Below are positions 1-12,189 of a stretch of DNA of 64,000 bases, one piece after another. The notes under the pieces are model-generated. The model had not been told where the DNA came from. It did no database searches and saw only the letters and a program-made list of their open reading frames with translations. Location: assembly GCA_964036275.1 (NCBI GenBank), contig OZ038434.1, positions 36,231,279-36,295,278 of the forward strand, given 5' to 3'. A program made the translations under genes and the position numbers. The first letter of the stretch is position 1. The number at the start of each line of letters is the position of its first letter. Origin of the DNA: Litoditis marina. Taxonomy: Eukaryota; Nematoda; Chromadorea; Rhabditida; Rhabditidae.

Positions 1-590
1 AGCTCAAAAACCCCATGAAACGTAAAGTAGAGATAATAAAACGAAGGTATTTATAGACATCGACAAAATCAAAATTTAGTGTAACGCGAGAGCTGTATAT
101 TAAAAAGTACTCTATAGAAAACTGGAACTCAAGTGTATATCTAGGTTAAACAAAGTTCGACTAATTTCTGAAAAAAATTCATTTTCAAATATACTGAAAC
201 AGTTTTCCAACTTCATGATTCAGTGAGGCCAGACTGCAATCATGGAAAAACAGACCAATCGGACTCTCAACTGCAAGTAATTAAGATAGTTACATGAAAC
301 GTGAAAAAACCCATAATTGGTCAGACAACAAATTCACAAAAAAAAATACATGTTTTCATGTAAACGTGACTGTTTCAATCGTGATAAGACAGTTTTAAAG
401 TGATGGTGAGCTCAAGAAAAGTGATACAAACTAGTAGAAAAACAGAGAAAAAGAGTATAGAAAGTGGTACATTTCGCCTATACCCCAATACCTTCATGAT
501 TCAAAATATTATCGAATCAGTACTTGTAATTGCGTTCTCACGTCAGGCAACGTGTTCTACACATATTAAAGACTCTTCCATCTATAACTA
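1..590. other. No gene seen
   Basis: AT-rich DNA with short random frames only; no repeat partner noticed inside the window. Confidence 0.6.
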
Positions 591-593
591 ACC

Positions 594-972
594 AGGCGGT
601 GTATAGGATTTGTCAAACCGTTGTGGACACCGTACCATCGATTTTGTATGGGACGAGGTTTGGCGAGCGGCCAGTTTGTCTGCGTATCAGCGATCTACAC
701 ACTCTCTGAGCCGCTGGCAAATGATCAACGACCGCTCGCCCCGCATCGCTCAATCAATCGAACCCTCAGCTGTCTTAATGGGGAAAATGGCCACTATAGC
801 AAACCGTCCAACCTCATGAGAAGTTCATATCAGTTTCTCATGATATACCTCATGAGCTACTCGTGAACTCTTAATGTTGTAGCATAGCAATCAATAGAAT
901 CTCATGAGAAACTCCTGCTAATCGCTCATGACGTGATCTCATGAACTTTTGTGGGGATTGCTACGCCGCCAG
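594..972. mobile_element. CTCATGAG MITE split by another element
   Basis: The right end reads GGGGATTGCTACGCCGCCAG. The left end CCAGGCGG is separated from GCAAACCGTCCAACC by a 195-bp repeat (603-797) inserted at a TA. The internal sequence is full of CTCATGAG palindromes. Confidence 0.75.
603..797 (+). repeat. TA-inserted dispersed repeat (R1)
   Basis: TATAGGATTTGTCAAACC to ATGGCCACTATA. Reverse copies at 5090-5283 and 11990-12185. All three can be read as a short open frame, but no protein family is recognised and the ends differ between frames, so I treat it as non-coding. Confidence 0.65.
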
Positions 973-1587
973 TTTTCGAACCTTCATGATTCCAAGGTAG
1001 ATGACTGTAAACATGAGAAAAACAGACGAAGCGGACTCCCATTTGGAACGAACGAGGGTCGTAAAACTTCGTTCGCCGATTGTTTACAGTTTTCCTACAC
1101 AATACAAACGGAAGAATATGTTTTTAAGAGTTTCAATTAGTATATTTTTTATAGATTTGTGAGACTTTCCCTGATTTGTGAAGGAGTTACGATTGGTAAA
1201 CATGTGCTGTATAACTTTTTTAAGAAGAGCTTCCTCTTATTTGTTAAGAAATTGGTAAGGATAATATTGTTAGTCTATGAAGGGTGAAAAAATTACTCGC
1301 TGAACTGGAGTTGGAAGTGTTAAACCTATAGTCAAACTACTACGAGTGATAGAGTTTGTCAACACATCAAGTAGATATAAAACTCATTGTTTACGGTGTG
1401 TCTGACTTTCTGCTGTGTCACGGTTCTAGGATGTGTTCTTGCACAGCGTAACTAATGGAATTAGTGGTTCGATGGTGTGGAGATGGGTTGTGGTCTCACT
1501 TTCGTGTTCAACGACTTGGTTTAGTTGAAAACACAAAACATGAATCTTCGGAGATGAAAAAAAAAGCAAAAGAGCAAGTAGGTCAAT

Positions 1588-1800
1588 GAGATCGCAGACA
1601 GTCCAGGATACGAAAGCAACCTGCTTCTCTCTGATCTGTGCACTCTCTCGACGAAGGCGCCACAAAAGTGGCTTGCTAATTGGCAGGGAGTTTTTCTCAG
1701 ACAATTCCCTGCCAATCGGCCAGCCACTTCTGCAGCGGCTACGACGAGAGAGAGTGTGGGTCAGAGAGACGCAGATGTCTGCGACCTCTTTGACCTGCGT
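1588..1800. repeat. Fold-back repeat with GCACTCTCTCG arms
   Basis: GATCTGTGCACTCTCTCGAC, GTGGCTTGCTAATTGGCAGG and their complements form a long imperfect stem around 1700. Part of the same unit recurs at ~14716-14775, 32036-32095 and ~55780-55860. Confidence 0.65.
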
Positions 1801-1929
1801 GCTCTCTTTCTGGATTGCAGCTTGCAAATCGCAGAAACATGGCGCTTCTGAGAGAGAAAAACAATAGTTGGAAAATCGCCACGACAAAAAAAGCGCGCCA
1901 AAACGCAGTTACACTTCTTATCTTTCGAT

Positions 1930-2290
1930 TCTGCGAAAGATTGATGACCAGATTGTTTGCGCACCGCGTTCAAAAACGACTGGCGACAATGCAATCTTGC
2001 AAAAACACAAATGAGAATATTGTGAAAACAGACAAAAAACTTGGTTTGGTGAACTCAATCTTCGAAAGTTTTCAGTCTGTAGGAATAGGGGGCAAAACAT
2101 ATTTTTTCGGACTTGAGCTCGAAAAGGTGAAACAAGACAAAAGGCTATTTTTATTGAATACAACTATGGCTAGATGTTTCCGCAAAACGTTCGGAAACGA
2201 CTGGCGACAATGCAATCTTGCGAACACATCAGCAGAAATAGTGTGAAAAACGGGCAAAAATTTGGTGTGACGATGTTGAGCTCAGATATG
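1930..2290. repeat. Two-unit diverged tandem repeat
   Basis: ACGACTGGCGACAATGCAAT occurs at ~1975 and ~2199, with similar AAAAACTTGGTTTGGTG context after each. Period about 220 bp; no gene recognised. Confidence 0.55.
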
Positions 2291-2299
2291 TTACGAAAT

Positions 2300-3290
2300 C
2301 GTCGAAAAAAATGAGAGAAAAACCTGGTTTGATGGATTTCCGCTCGGAACTTTTTCAAACGTGTCGTAAAAATTGAACAGTAAAAGGTTGTGAATGCATC
2401 GGGGAGAGGGAAAAACTTGGTTTATTCAATTCGATGTGGAAATGGAACGAAGTCAGGTATATTAGATGAAACGTGAGAATGGTTTCAATTCAGTTTTTCA
2501 TTATTTAGGGCCCAAAAGACCTACCGTTAGAAACCGATAGAACGAATCGTTGAAGCTCCGTAGTGATTTTCGAAAATTTTCACTCGGGACTACGGAAATA
2601 TTTCTCCGGAAATGCTCTATGAAGAGTGTTACTTTTTTAAATATGAAGTTGTACAGCTAAAAGACATGAAAATGTAGGAATAACATACACTTTTGATTGG
2701 TTTTTCATTGGCGAAGGGTTTTTGAGCTAGCCATTGAGCCACCTTTTTTTCAGAGTGATCTCTGGTTTAGTCTGAAATGCTGAGAGGTCGTATTGAAAAA
2801 CAGTTCAAAGTGACAATACGAAAAGGCTTTTGACCTTGAAACCTTGACACTTTGAAACTTTGTGTCAAAAGCAGCGCATCACGAGAAGTTAGCTGGCTTG
2901 GTGCCACAGAGTTTTCTTCAAGCATAAAGTAAACAAAACGGAAAGAACCAACAAGATGAAAAGTTTGAACAGGCCAGTCAATAGAGTCTGAGAAAAACTT
3001 ATTTTGATTACCTGTATCCTACCAGTTTGATTTTCGACTACTCATTTCAAGTTTCAAGGTGGCGCATAATGAAAAATGAGTCTTTTGAGTTTTGAGAACG
3101 CTATCATTCAATCTTTCAGCCGGTTTCTGAGGGATTGTGTAGGTCATGAAGACACAGACTCTCTTTCACTGTCTACCGTCTCATCGATCTCCATGCTCTC
3201 TCGCTCTTATAGCTGGCTAATCTCAATTGTTTCAAGCAAAGACAAACAAAACGAGAAGACCTAACAACAGAAAAGTTTGTGTGGATAGAA
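2300..3290. other. No gene seen
   Basis: AT-rich, short frames only; no recognisable domain or hairpin. Confidence 0.6.
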
Positions 3291-3359
3291 AACCACGTGG
3301 GTTGAGTTTGGATCAACACAGACAGTTGAGAATGGCATGTTGACCTAATACCTACGATG

Positions 3360-3800
3360 TCTACACACAATGTCACGTGTGATTTACAGGCGGGGAAACA
3401 CCCCAACGTGGTTCACGTGTAACTAGGATATACGTGTACTTTGGGGTATGTCTAGAATATATAGATATACACAATGTCACGTGTGATCTACGGGCCGGGA
3501 AATACTTCCACGTGATTGACGTAAGGTAGGAATGTTCACGTAAAAATGATACAAACGTGTACGTGTACTTCATTTATAGTTGAATTATTATTTCGAGATA
3601 TCAACACACAATGTCACGTGTGATCTACAGGCCGAGAAATACCCCCACGTGATTCACGTAAGATAGGAATGTTCACATAAAAATGATACAAACGTGCACG
3701 TGTACTTCATTTATAGTTGAATTATTAATTCGAGATATCAACACACAATGTCACGTGTGATTCACAGGCGGGGAAACACCCCACGTGGAACACGTAGTCG
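3360..3800. repeat. CACGTG-rich tandem repeat, ~137-bp unit
   Basis: ACACAATGTCACGTGTGAT starts at about 3364, 3468, 3605 and 3742, each followed by CAGGC(C/G)GGGAAA and a CCCACGTG. The last spacings are 137 bp. Around ten CACGTG palindromes lie in 3290-3790. Confidence 0.75.
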
Positions 3801-3949
3801 TTCGTAAACTGAGAGCGTCTGAGTGTAGTTTGCGTCGTGACTTGAGTGCGTGTACTTTAAGTTGAGTACGTGAACTAGTACGTTTACTTGGAAGCCTGTA
3901 ATTTGTTGTAGGTTGGGTTCATGAGGTCACGCGTGACCTACATATTACT

Positions 3950-4980
3950 CAACGTCGTTTACGCAAAGAGGGTGGAAACGTGTACTTTGTTGAAGGGAAG
4001 TTTATTTTTGACACTATAGCCTGGAGTAGTAAACCTATGAACATGTGGTTACAAATAATACTGAGTTTTGATTTGAAATTTGCCCAAAACTCTATCCGTA
4101 GAACACAAAATATGTGTGGGAAATGCTTTCTTCTTTCGAACCTTTAAAAGAAAACATTTTTATAAAAGTCACATGCGGGCGATTTCGTATTTACGAAAAA
4201 AGTGCAGGTGAGGACCATAAAGATAAGAGTTGAATAGCGACATTTGCACATAAATTTGTGGAAAAGACCAAGGACACAACATTTTGCACTCACGCAAAAG
4301 TGGAGGGATCTTTAGTGAGAAAAAGCTACAGCTACATTTCTATCTAAAATGCTTTTGGGCAGTGGGTTTCAATAAATGAGCTAAAAGGTGAAAAAAAATT
4401 GAGAGTTTCATCAATCGGAGCTGTAGAAAATGAACGTCAAAAATTGAAATAATATACTGAGCGTTGTACTGAAACTCAGTTCAATAAAATTTCCACTGGG
4501 TGCACCTTCTTTAACGTGATCATAACGTTTACGCGTTTGAGTTTGAAAAGCACAACTCATATTTTTTTAAGGTTTTGGAATAAGTTCGAAAACCCATTAT
4601 ACTGTTAGTCAACTGCAGAGTCACGTGAAACATGTTGAACACAGAAAAAGTCAGAATCGTGCAATGACAACGTGCACGATGCCTCATTAGAATGCTAACT
4701 TTACGTGACGATTCAATTTACTTCTAGTATAATCAACACCACTTTGAAAACACGCTGTTACTATTGCTAATTTTTGTGAAAATTGTTATGTTCACCCTGT
4801 TCTGAGTTTTTTTCTCGAAATCAATTAAAACCGATGAATAGAGCTGTGTCCTTGTATTTCCATGCCATTTCGGCTTTTTCAAGGGCGAGCTTGAATGAGG
4901 TTGTAAGGTGATTAAAACCACAATGAAGAAGACTTCAAAAGGGAATGGCGCGTACCTTTTTGGTGCGAAACGATCAAAAA
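3950..4980. other. No gene seen
   Basis: AT-rich, no long frame. The stretch near 4620-4730 (GTGCAATGACAACGTGCACGATG) resembles 52800-52885, so a dispersed repeat is present. Confidence 0.5.
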
Positions 4981-5358
4981 GACTCCGAAAACAACCAAAA
5001 AGTAGAGAGTGTTTTGAAATGATAGTAGTTTTCAGTTACTGAAACGATATTGTAGGGAATGAGCATTGACGAGTTGTAGTTTGAACTATAGTCGTCATTT
5101 TCCCCATAAAGACAGCTGAGGGTCAGATTGATTGAGCGATGCGGGGCGAGCGGTCGTTGATTACTTGCCAGCAGTTGAGAGAGTGTGTAGATCAATGATA
5201 CGCAGACTAGCTGGCCCTTCGCCAAACCCCGCCCCTTACAAAATCGATGGTACGGTGTCCACAACGGTTTGACAAATCCTATATGTACAAGCCGAATTCC
5301 CCGAATTTCGATCGTGAAGCACTGGTATCAAACTACAAACAGAACGGAGTAGGTAGGT

Positions 5359-5637
5359 ATAGTTCGTTTCACCCACTTATAACCCTCTACAGTAATCTGT
5401 CCAAACTTCCAGGGCAAAGTTGGATATATGGGCGTTTTTGGATTTTGTTCAAATTTTGGTAGTGTTTTCTACACGTTTACTACTACGAAATCTGGAATTT
5501 TTGAACCGAAATGATGAATTATGCATCAGAAAGTGTCTTCTGAATACTCGACGGAATACTGTAGAAGGACATCGATCAGTGAAACAGAGTATAAGACACA
5601 TCGTAGATCATAGGGTTGTTCGAAAAGAGTACAGCTA
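5359..5637. mobile_element. CCCTCTACAGTAAT fold-back MITE
   Basis: Left ACTTATAACCCTCTACAGTA and right TACTGTAGAAGGACATCGAT, with GAAACAGAGTATA at the end. Copies at 7802-8032 and, nested, 17943-18176 and 35277-35510. Confidence 0.65.
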
Positions 5638-6175
5638 AAATTTGGGCACTTTTTATAGAATAGAATAGATTTTTTCGTGATTCAACACGTGACTTCCACA
5701 TAGTATGTGGCACTCCAAATGGGTAGATGAAGAGAAAGGTTGAGAAGAAAAAGGGTATGGTTACCCTGTTACGCGCACATAGTATTACATGCAATTTAAC
5801 AGTGCTGGACGACGGTGATTGAACCAAATAGTTTGTGGGACAGTAGTTATCTTGAAAGAGACGTTCCTACAAACCATTCGGTCTCACTTTACCTTGTACT
5901 CTATAATTTTTCGTTATGTACTACTCATATTGGCTTATCTACAGTACTGTAAGTCAGCTGACATGAAAAGGATACAATAACACTATTTCCGGTCACATTT
6001 CCGGTTTGGACCAAAGTGTGGAATCAAAAGAGTACTTATTAGGCGATAAAGAAGTGTGAAAAAATGGAAACGTTCAGGGTTGAAACAACTTACCAAAACG
6101 ATGAACAATGTACTGTTCTGCTGTGTTTGTAATTTGATAACGTAAAACTTTCGTCGTAATTTCAAATTTTTGAGT

Positions 6176-6340
6176 ACTTATGCTACAAGATCCCGGCACC
6201 TTCATCCCATCCTGCGTCTCCTCAAACACACGCTATTTCTCTGCTCTCACATTCCGCCGGGATGTGAGGGACAAGAAATAGTGAGACAGAGCGAAAAACG
6301 CAGGATGGAATGAAGGTGCTCAGATCTTCTAGCATACGTA
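6176..6340. mobile_element. Hairpin MITE with ~45-bp inverted ends
   Basis: GATCCCGGCACCTTCATCCC at the left pairs with GGAATGAAGGTGCTCAGATC at the right; TCCTGCGTCTC and GCTATTTCTC also pair inward. A second copy is at 49868-50064. Confidence 0.75.
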
Positions 6341-6342
6341 CT

Positions 6343-6526
6343 CTGGCGGCGTAGCAATCCCTCAAAAATCTCATGAGATACCTTATGAGCTAATAGCACG
6401 AGGTTCTCATGAGATTCTATTGATTTATATGCTACAACATTGAGAGTTCACGAGTAGATCATAAGTTATCTCATGAGAAACTCATATGAACTTCTCATGA
6501 GGTTGAACGGTTTGCTACGCCGCCAG
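6343..6526. mobile_element. CTCATGAG MITE
   Basis: Terminal inverted repeats CTGGCGGCGTAGCAA / TTTGCTACGCCGCCAG enclosing many CTCATGAG-type half palindromes. Confidence 0.8.
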
Positions 6527-6860
6527 CTCTAAGCAGAAGAGACCTCAGCTGAGTTATGGTCTGTATACAGCTTTATACGGGTCTTGTAGAATGGTGCACA
6601 TTTTTGACCATTACTAGAAAGAAGTACTACATTAGAGTATTCTTGTACAGTCTTAATAATTCCTACTGAGACTAGTACAGTACGAATTAACAGCTTTCAA
6701 TGAGTTTAAATTACGTAAACTTATCCGAAAAGCACCCCAATTTGAGCCTTCTATTATTATTTTATAATATAGAGAGTTATCGGAAAAGCTTTCGATAATG
6801 TTCAAGTTTGCATTATGAAAACGACCAGAATAGTTAAAATGTGTACTGTGCGAATCTGAA

Positions 6861-7078
6861 TATAGTGAGTGCCAAACTTATAAATTTCTGTCTCTCAGCG
6901 GAATCGAACCGGCGAGCAAACAATTCGTAGCAGGACTCTGACCACTGCGCTATTACAGCACCGCTAACCACTGCGCTATTACCGCGGACAAGCCTTGAAA
7001 TCGAAGATACCTGTGCGTACACAGCGAACAGTGAGATATACAGTACTCTCCCGCCTTTCCGTTGGCGACGACTATAGA
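6861..7078 (-). mobile_element. tRNA-derived SINE-like element
   Basis: The minus strand has a tRNA A box TAGCGCAGTGGT (present twice here) and a perfect B box GGTTCGATTCC, followed by a CTGAGAGACAGAAAT-type tail. The 5' part GTCGTCGCCAACGGAAAGGC is shared with the other copies. Confidence 0.7.
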
Positions 7079-7088
7079 CATGAGACGG

Positions 7089-7194
7089 TATGCATGAAAC
7101 ATCCCGGGCCGGGTTGGGATGCTAACCCGAGCTGAATTGGCCGGGAAATAGCTCGGGATAGCATCCCGACCCGGCCCGGGATGTTTCATGCATA
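7089..7194. repeat. Long hairpin (45-bp arms)
   Basis: Arms 7089-7133 and 7150-7194 (TGCATGAAACATCCCGGGCC and complement) with a 16-nt loop and very few mismatches. It is GC-rich compared with its surroundings. Confidence 0.85.
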
Positions 7195-8059
7195 CGGCCT
7201 ATGATGTTGACTATATTTATTGTGCTGTTTCAGTGCGAAGCCGTTTTCTACAAAACACTTGGAACATTTTCCAATCCAACCTTAAGTATCTACGTATTTA
7301 CGAGTTCATGGAGCAAACTTTACTTTATAGTCGAAAAAAACATTTAAAAGACTATGGAACTAACTTTCATTCAAGTTGGAAACCGTTTTTCCGAGCACGC
7401 TTCTTAAATCCTACTTTTCATTTACGAGTTCATCAGCAAACTATAGTTATTGAACCAAATAAAAAGTTGATAAAACAAAAAAGTGTCTTCATTCCAGTTT
7501 GAAACCGTTTTCCCCAAGTACGCAACACTTGCGGTTGCAGTTAGCCTGATTAATGACTCTTTGTCTCACCCGCAATGAAATAACATTCAACTGACTATAT
7601 CTATTGAAACGAACACAAGGGGCCACACAAATCATGATTTTCCGCGAAATATCTTTGTTTCTCGTGAGAATAATCATTAGAACCTCCCATGAGATGTAGG
7701 AGTCGGTATTCGTCCGAAGCATAGTTCCGGACAGAAGCTTTAACTTTTCCAACCTAGCAAAACAACCCGAACAGCAACTGCGTGGTACTTTTCACGTGTA
7801 TAGTCTGTTCCACGCACGTATAACCCTCTACAGTAATCTTCGAGAACTTCAAGATCAACGTTTCGTAGTTTGATGTTTTTGAAATGACTTCAATTTTTGC
7901 TATTGTGTTTTCTATCTATGCTACTACAAACACTGAAAGTTTGAAACCAAAATAATGATTTATTGATTAGAAAAAGCCTTCTAAACATGTGACAGATTAC
8001 TGTAGAAGGACATCGATTGGTGAAACGAACTATACTACACATTCCACACGTTTTCCTTG

Positions 8060-8960
8060 AGCCAGAAATCACGAAAATGTTCAAGATGTTCCTTTCATCT
8101 CGTTCCCTTCAAATTGGTGACATAGTCTACGGTCAAAAGAATGCTCAGAGAACCGAAAAGCACATGCATAATAACTTTGTCACGTATGTTACGTGTTTTA
8201 CGTGTTTTTACACGTGTAACGGGATAAACACCAACCAGTATCGCATTTTCCAGATGGTTTTTCCTCTTCCCAATTGATAACATAGTCGTAGTCACACAGT
8301 TACACGTTTCACTTTTTTTTTTCAATTTCTGTCATACGTTCAGTTGTTTGAATCACGTTTGGCCGCGACCAAGTTCTGATGAATCATTCACACGTGTCAC
8401 GTGATTCTAAAATCTAAAATATTCTGTTCTCTCAAAATTACTGACAGTCCTAGTCATAAGAGTGCTTAGCGCAGCGTTTGACATAAATCAGTAACTGAAA
8501 AACCACACACGTAGTTCATCTGTCACACGTGTCACCTCAATTTGTTCTGGTTTCACAACACCTTCCACGTGAGCTAACGTGCGTTCACCAGATATGCTCT
8601 CGATATTCCTTCCTCCTTCTACAATTGATAGCATCGCAGTCAGAAAGTTACACGTTTCACGTTTTTCCACTCTTTCACGCGCGTCACGTGAACCTGTTCT
8701 TGAATATCGATCACGTGAGTCACGCGTCTCACGTGTCATTAGTATTCCAAATGTTCGTTTCTTCACGTTATTCTGTTATTTTCCTACACGTTTCACACGT
8801 GTCACGTGAGAGCAAGTCATTAAAAAATGTTCCAGATGTTCCTTTGTGCTCTTTCTCTCGAAATTGATGACATAGTCGCAGTCAGAAGAGTGCTTAGCGC
8901 AGCATTTGACATCAATCAGAGCCCTGATTCTGCATTAGATAAGAGACCGATTAAGCCACT
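8060..8960. repeat. Diverged tandem units with CACGTG clusters
   Basis: Units resembling CAGATGTTCCTTT, then AATTGATGACATAGTCG, then GAGTGCTTAGCGCAGC recur near 8075, 8250, 8600 and 8830. Between them are about ten CACGTG motifs, several as TCACGTGA. No coding gene is supported. Confidence 0.6.
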
Positions 8961-9126
8961 GCTGTTACGGGCAAAAACCGAACATTCAAATAGAATGTTG
9001 GGGACCGGCTTAAAGTATGAATGTCAAAAAATTGAAATGTCAGGAACTAGATTTAACCTATTTTCTCTGTAATGGTTTTAAAGGAGCATGGTAGTGCTCA
9101 GCATTCACAGGTTTCCCACACATCAC

Positions 9127-9311
9127 CTGGCGGCGTAGCAAACCGTCCAACCCCATGAGAAGTTCTCATGCGTTTCTCATGAGATACCTCGTGAGCTACT
9201 CGTGAACCCTTAATGTTGTAGCATAGCAATCAATAAAATCCCATGAGAAGCTCGTGCTAATAGCTCATGAGGTGATCTCATGAACTTTTGTGGGGATTGC
9301 TACGCCGCCTG
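9127..9311. mobile_element. CTCATGAG MITE
   Basis: CTGGCGGCGTAGCAAACCG to GATTGCTACGCCGCCTG; same internal motifs. Confidence 0.8.
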
Positions 9312-9524
9312 CAGTCTGCAATATCGAGCTAGGCGGTAAAACGTGTCGTAAAAGACTCCATCACATGAAAGAAGTTGAAAAACTATATTCTGCTACTTAT
9401 CTGGTTTGTTTTCCAATTCCTGTATGCACTTTTCCTCGTTTTCCCCACAAATGTGATAAAGTGTGAACTCTTGCAAACATTTGGTTCATCAAATGTCCTT
9501 TTGCAAACTACTTTCTCACGTATC

Positions 9525-10400
9525 TTCCCAAAAACGTGAGAACGTGTCAATCATTATTGCGTCAGCTTTTTCGTTATCTAAGGAGAAGTACGTTCTTATC
9601 ATCCTGGACTTCGTTTTTTTTTTTTGGACCACGGGTTCAGTTGGGAATGATCCGGTGTAACCAATGCTGAGCTGGAATTTGATCAGAGAACACTGGAGAA
9701 TATCACGTGGAGAGATCAAACTTCAAAATTTCAGTCATGTGATCTTCAGAGAAACGTGAGAACGTGTAAAATATCTAGCCGTTTTCTGGGAGTAATTCTA
9801 TCCGGTATCAATCGAGTTCCGCAGGTTCAGTTGTGGCGGTAATGAGTGACCATCAATTTTAAGTTGTAGTACGACTGAAAAACTGCTTGAGTACTGCTTC
9901 GAGAAAGTCGAGACATTCAATCACAAACAGAACTGGTAAAATTAAGGATATCGGACCAATGTTCGCCTTTCAGCTTTCGTTTCAATCAGCCCATTGTACT
10001 CAGTCGGCATTTTTCTTGGTTGAGGGATGGTACTTTTGCCAGACGGGTTTTCAAGCTTTCTTCGAAAAAAAAAACGTGAGAGCGTGACAATTCTGTCCTT
10101 ATCTAGGGAAGATTCTCATCTTATCAATTTTTGGGCTCTGCGGGTTCAGTTTCGGGCGGTAATGTGTGGTGCCATCACCTCTACGTGGCGCACTTCTCGC
10201 GGGCGCGGCAGATAAGGGAGAAAGGGAAAGCGCGGCGGGACCAAAAGAGAAAAAAAAGAAAACTATTTATGGGAGAATAGGGACCGACAAATATATCAGT
10301 AAATTCAAATTGAAAGAAAAACTTCCAAGAAACGTAAACTTGTGGCAGTATACTACTATGAGTAAAACGTGAGACGGCCGCGACAATGTCGTTGCCGTCT
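9525..10400. repeat. AACGTGAGAACGTG-headed diverged repeats
   Basis: AACGTGAGAACGTG or close variants occur at ~9533, ~9752 and ~10072, each followed after 80-100 bp by GGTTCAGTT and GGCGGTAATG-type sequence. No gene recognised. Confidence 0.5.
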
Positions 10401-11310
10401 CAGTTTTAACTGTTGTTTATCAGCCTGCGTCTCCGCAAAACATATGCTATTTTCATGAGTAAAACTTGTCACGGCAGCGACATTGTCGTTGCCGTCTCAA
10501 TTTCGACTCAGTCGGCGGGGGCCGAGTCAGTGAGTTCTCAGAGTATACTGCTACAACTTTGTTCTAAGAAGGAAAATGGGAAAGCGCGGCGGGACCCAAA
10601 AACGAAAACGATCTCTGAAACAACGGGGACCGACATTATTCATAAACTACCGAAACAAACATATAAGAACGGCCCAACATGTACCGTTTGAGCATGACTT
10701 TCGTACAGCCCCCCCCCCCCCCCAATATAGTTGTTCTCGCTTCACAAGACGTAGCCGTAACATATTGTTGTACTGAGTAAGGTGTTTACTCTTTCTTCTG
10801 TGTATTGAAGTTTGCTCATCGGACACGGCCTATCGAATCAACGTTCCCCCTTCATTTTTTTGGTTTTCGTTTTACCGGAGCGACTGTTAAAAGTTGCATG
10901 TTCTACAAACACACATGTCCTTTCGACTGGAACAGATCGAGTTCAAACTACAAATACAACAGAACGGTGCAGTACATTTCGGTCACGCGGGGAACTTGCC
11001 GCTCAAATTTGTGCCGAGTACACTTTTTCTTCTGTGTCTCATTTTTCTTGGATGGTGTTCGTTCTACCGGGGCGACCATCAATCAGTTGTATAAACCGAT
11101 TAATCATTAGTGGGCTGGCGTTCGCACACTCGAACACAATCTTCATTGTAACAATAATGCCGGATGAAAAAGGCGGAATGTAATAAGAGAAAGTGCACTG
11201 GGTCTAATAACCTACTTGTCGAGAATATGGGGGTGTTTGTCGTGAAAACTCGAGAAACGTGCAAAGTTGCAAGTAGCAAAACTCTGATCATGTATACTAC
11301 AGAGCATTTT
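10400..11310. other. Repeat-derived, no gene seen
   Basis: It contains a C14 run near 10710, GACAATGTCGTTGCCGTCTC twice (~10382 and ~10479) and a duplicated TTCGTTTTACCGGAGCGAC-like block (~10868, ~11059). Confidence 0.5.
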
Positions 11311-11311
11311 C

Positions 11312-11595
11312 GACAAGGAACCCGGAATTTCGTTAACCCTATCTTAACCCTTTCGTTAACCCCTTTCTAACCCTTTTTTACAATGTATTTCGAGAAAAAT
11401 AGGGGGTTTCGAAGTGGTTAACGAAAGGGTTAACCAAGTAACAAGGTCAATGGTTAACTGCTAGGGTTAACGAAAAACCGGGTTAAAGAATGACGATTAT
11501 GTGCTCCAATCTCGGCGCGTCAGTCCTTTAAAGCGCAATATATTTTTCAATTGCAGTTTAAAGGACTGACGCGCCGAGATTGGAGCACATATAGT
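11312..11595. mobile_element. GTTAACC fold-back MITE with nested palindromic TTAA element
   Basis: 11320-11480 is rich in GTTAACCC / GGGTTAAC in inverted orientation between AAGGAACCCGG and ACCGGGTTAA ends. At 11483-11590 a near-perfect hairpin follows (GTGCTCCAATCTCGGCGCGT and its complement), a variant of the TTAA MITE core with different stem bases. Confidence 0.6.
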
Positions 11596-12189
11596 GCTCA
11601 CATTTCCCAACTGGACTCGATGGCGGCGTGCCAAAAACTTTGAAAGACTGTTATTTAGAGACAACATACACTTTACAGACAGTTTGCCTGGAAACGAACT
11701 ATAACTAAGGGGAAGAACCCTTCACACAAATGTCTGTTGTTTTGAAGTATTTCAACATGTTCAAAAACTGCCTTGAAATTTCATTGGCAAGCTGCCCAAG
11801 TCCAGTTGGGAAATGTGCGAACTATACTCGTCCTATTTTAAATAAAGTATACGCCATACTACAGTGCTCGCTTTCTCCGAGACAAGCTTGTACGTTGTGT
11901 GTTCCGACGTGCTTGTAGTTAGGTGTCATTGCTTTATGGTCGAAATCACCATGTGTAAGATCAAGCAACGATGGTTGGGTCAAGTCGTGTATAGTGGCCA
12001 TTTTCCCCATGAAGACCGCGGAGGGTTCGATTGATTGAGCGATGCGGGGCGAGCGGTCGTTGATTACTTGCCAACAGATGAGAGAGTGTGTAGATCTATG
12101 ATACGCAGTCGAACTGGCCGCTCGCCAAACCCCGTCCCATAGAAAATCGATGATACGGTGTCCACAATGGTTTGACAAATCCTATAACT

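Noticed and set aside
367..374. CTGTTTCA, the core of the Caenorhabditis 21U-RNA (piRNA) upstream motif
   Set aside because: It is an 8-mer found only a few times (also near 193 reversed, 7221, and inside MITEs at 5580 and 18161). Without small-RNA data or the extended motif it is not supported.
621..866. Short open frames in repeat R1 (63-118 codons in three copies)
   Set aside because: The frames differ between copies in start and end, no domain is visible and the repeat ends at TA borders; conservation is of DNA, not of one protein.
3360..3800. CRISPR-like array
   Set aside because: Repeats are long (~137 bp), diverged and not separated by unique spacers of constant size, and the DNA is eukaryotic.
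10812..11183. 123-codon frame in intergenic DNA
   Set aside because: It overlaps two other long frames, shows an internal DNA duplication, and has no splice partner or recognisable domain.
11330..11480. TTAACCC / GGGTTAA runs resembling telomeric repeats
   Set aside because: They occur in both orientations inside fold-back elements with defined GGCCAATTC-type ends, and recur at 17759, 28309, 45232 and 58001; they are MITE interiors, not telomere.
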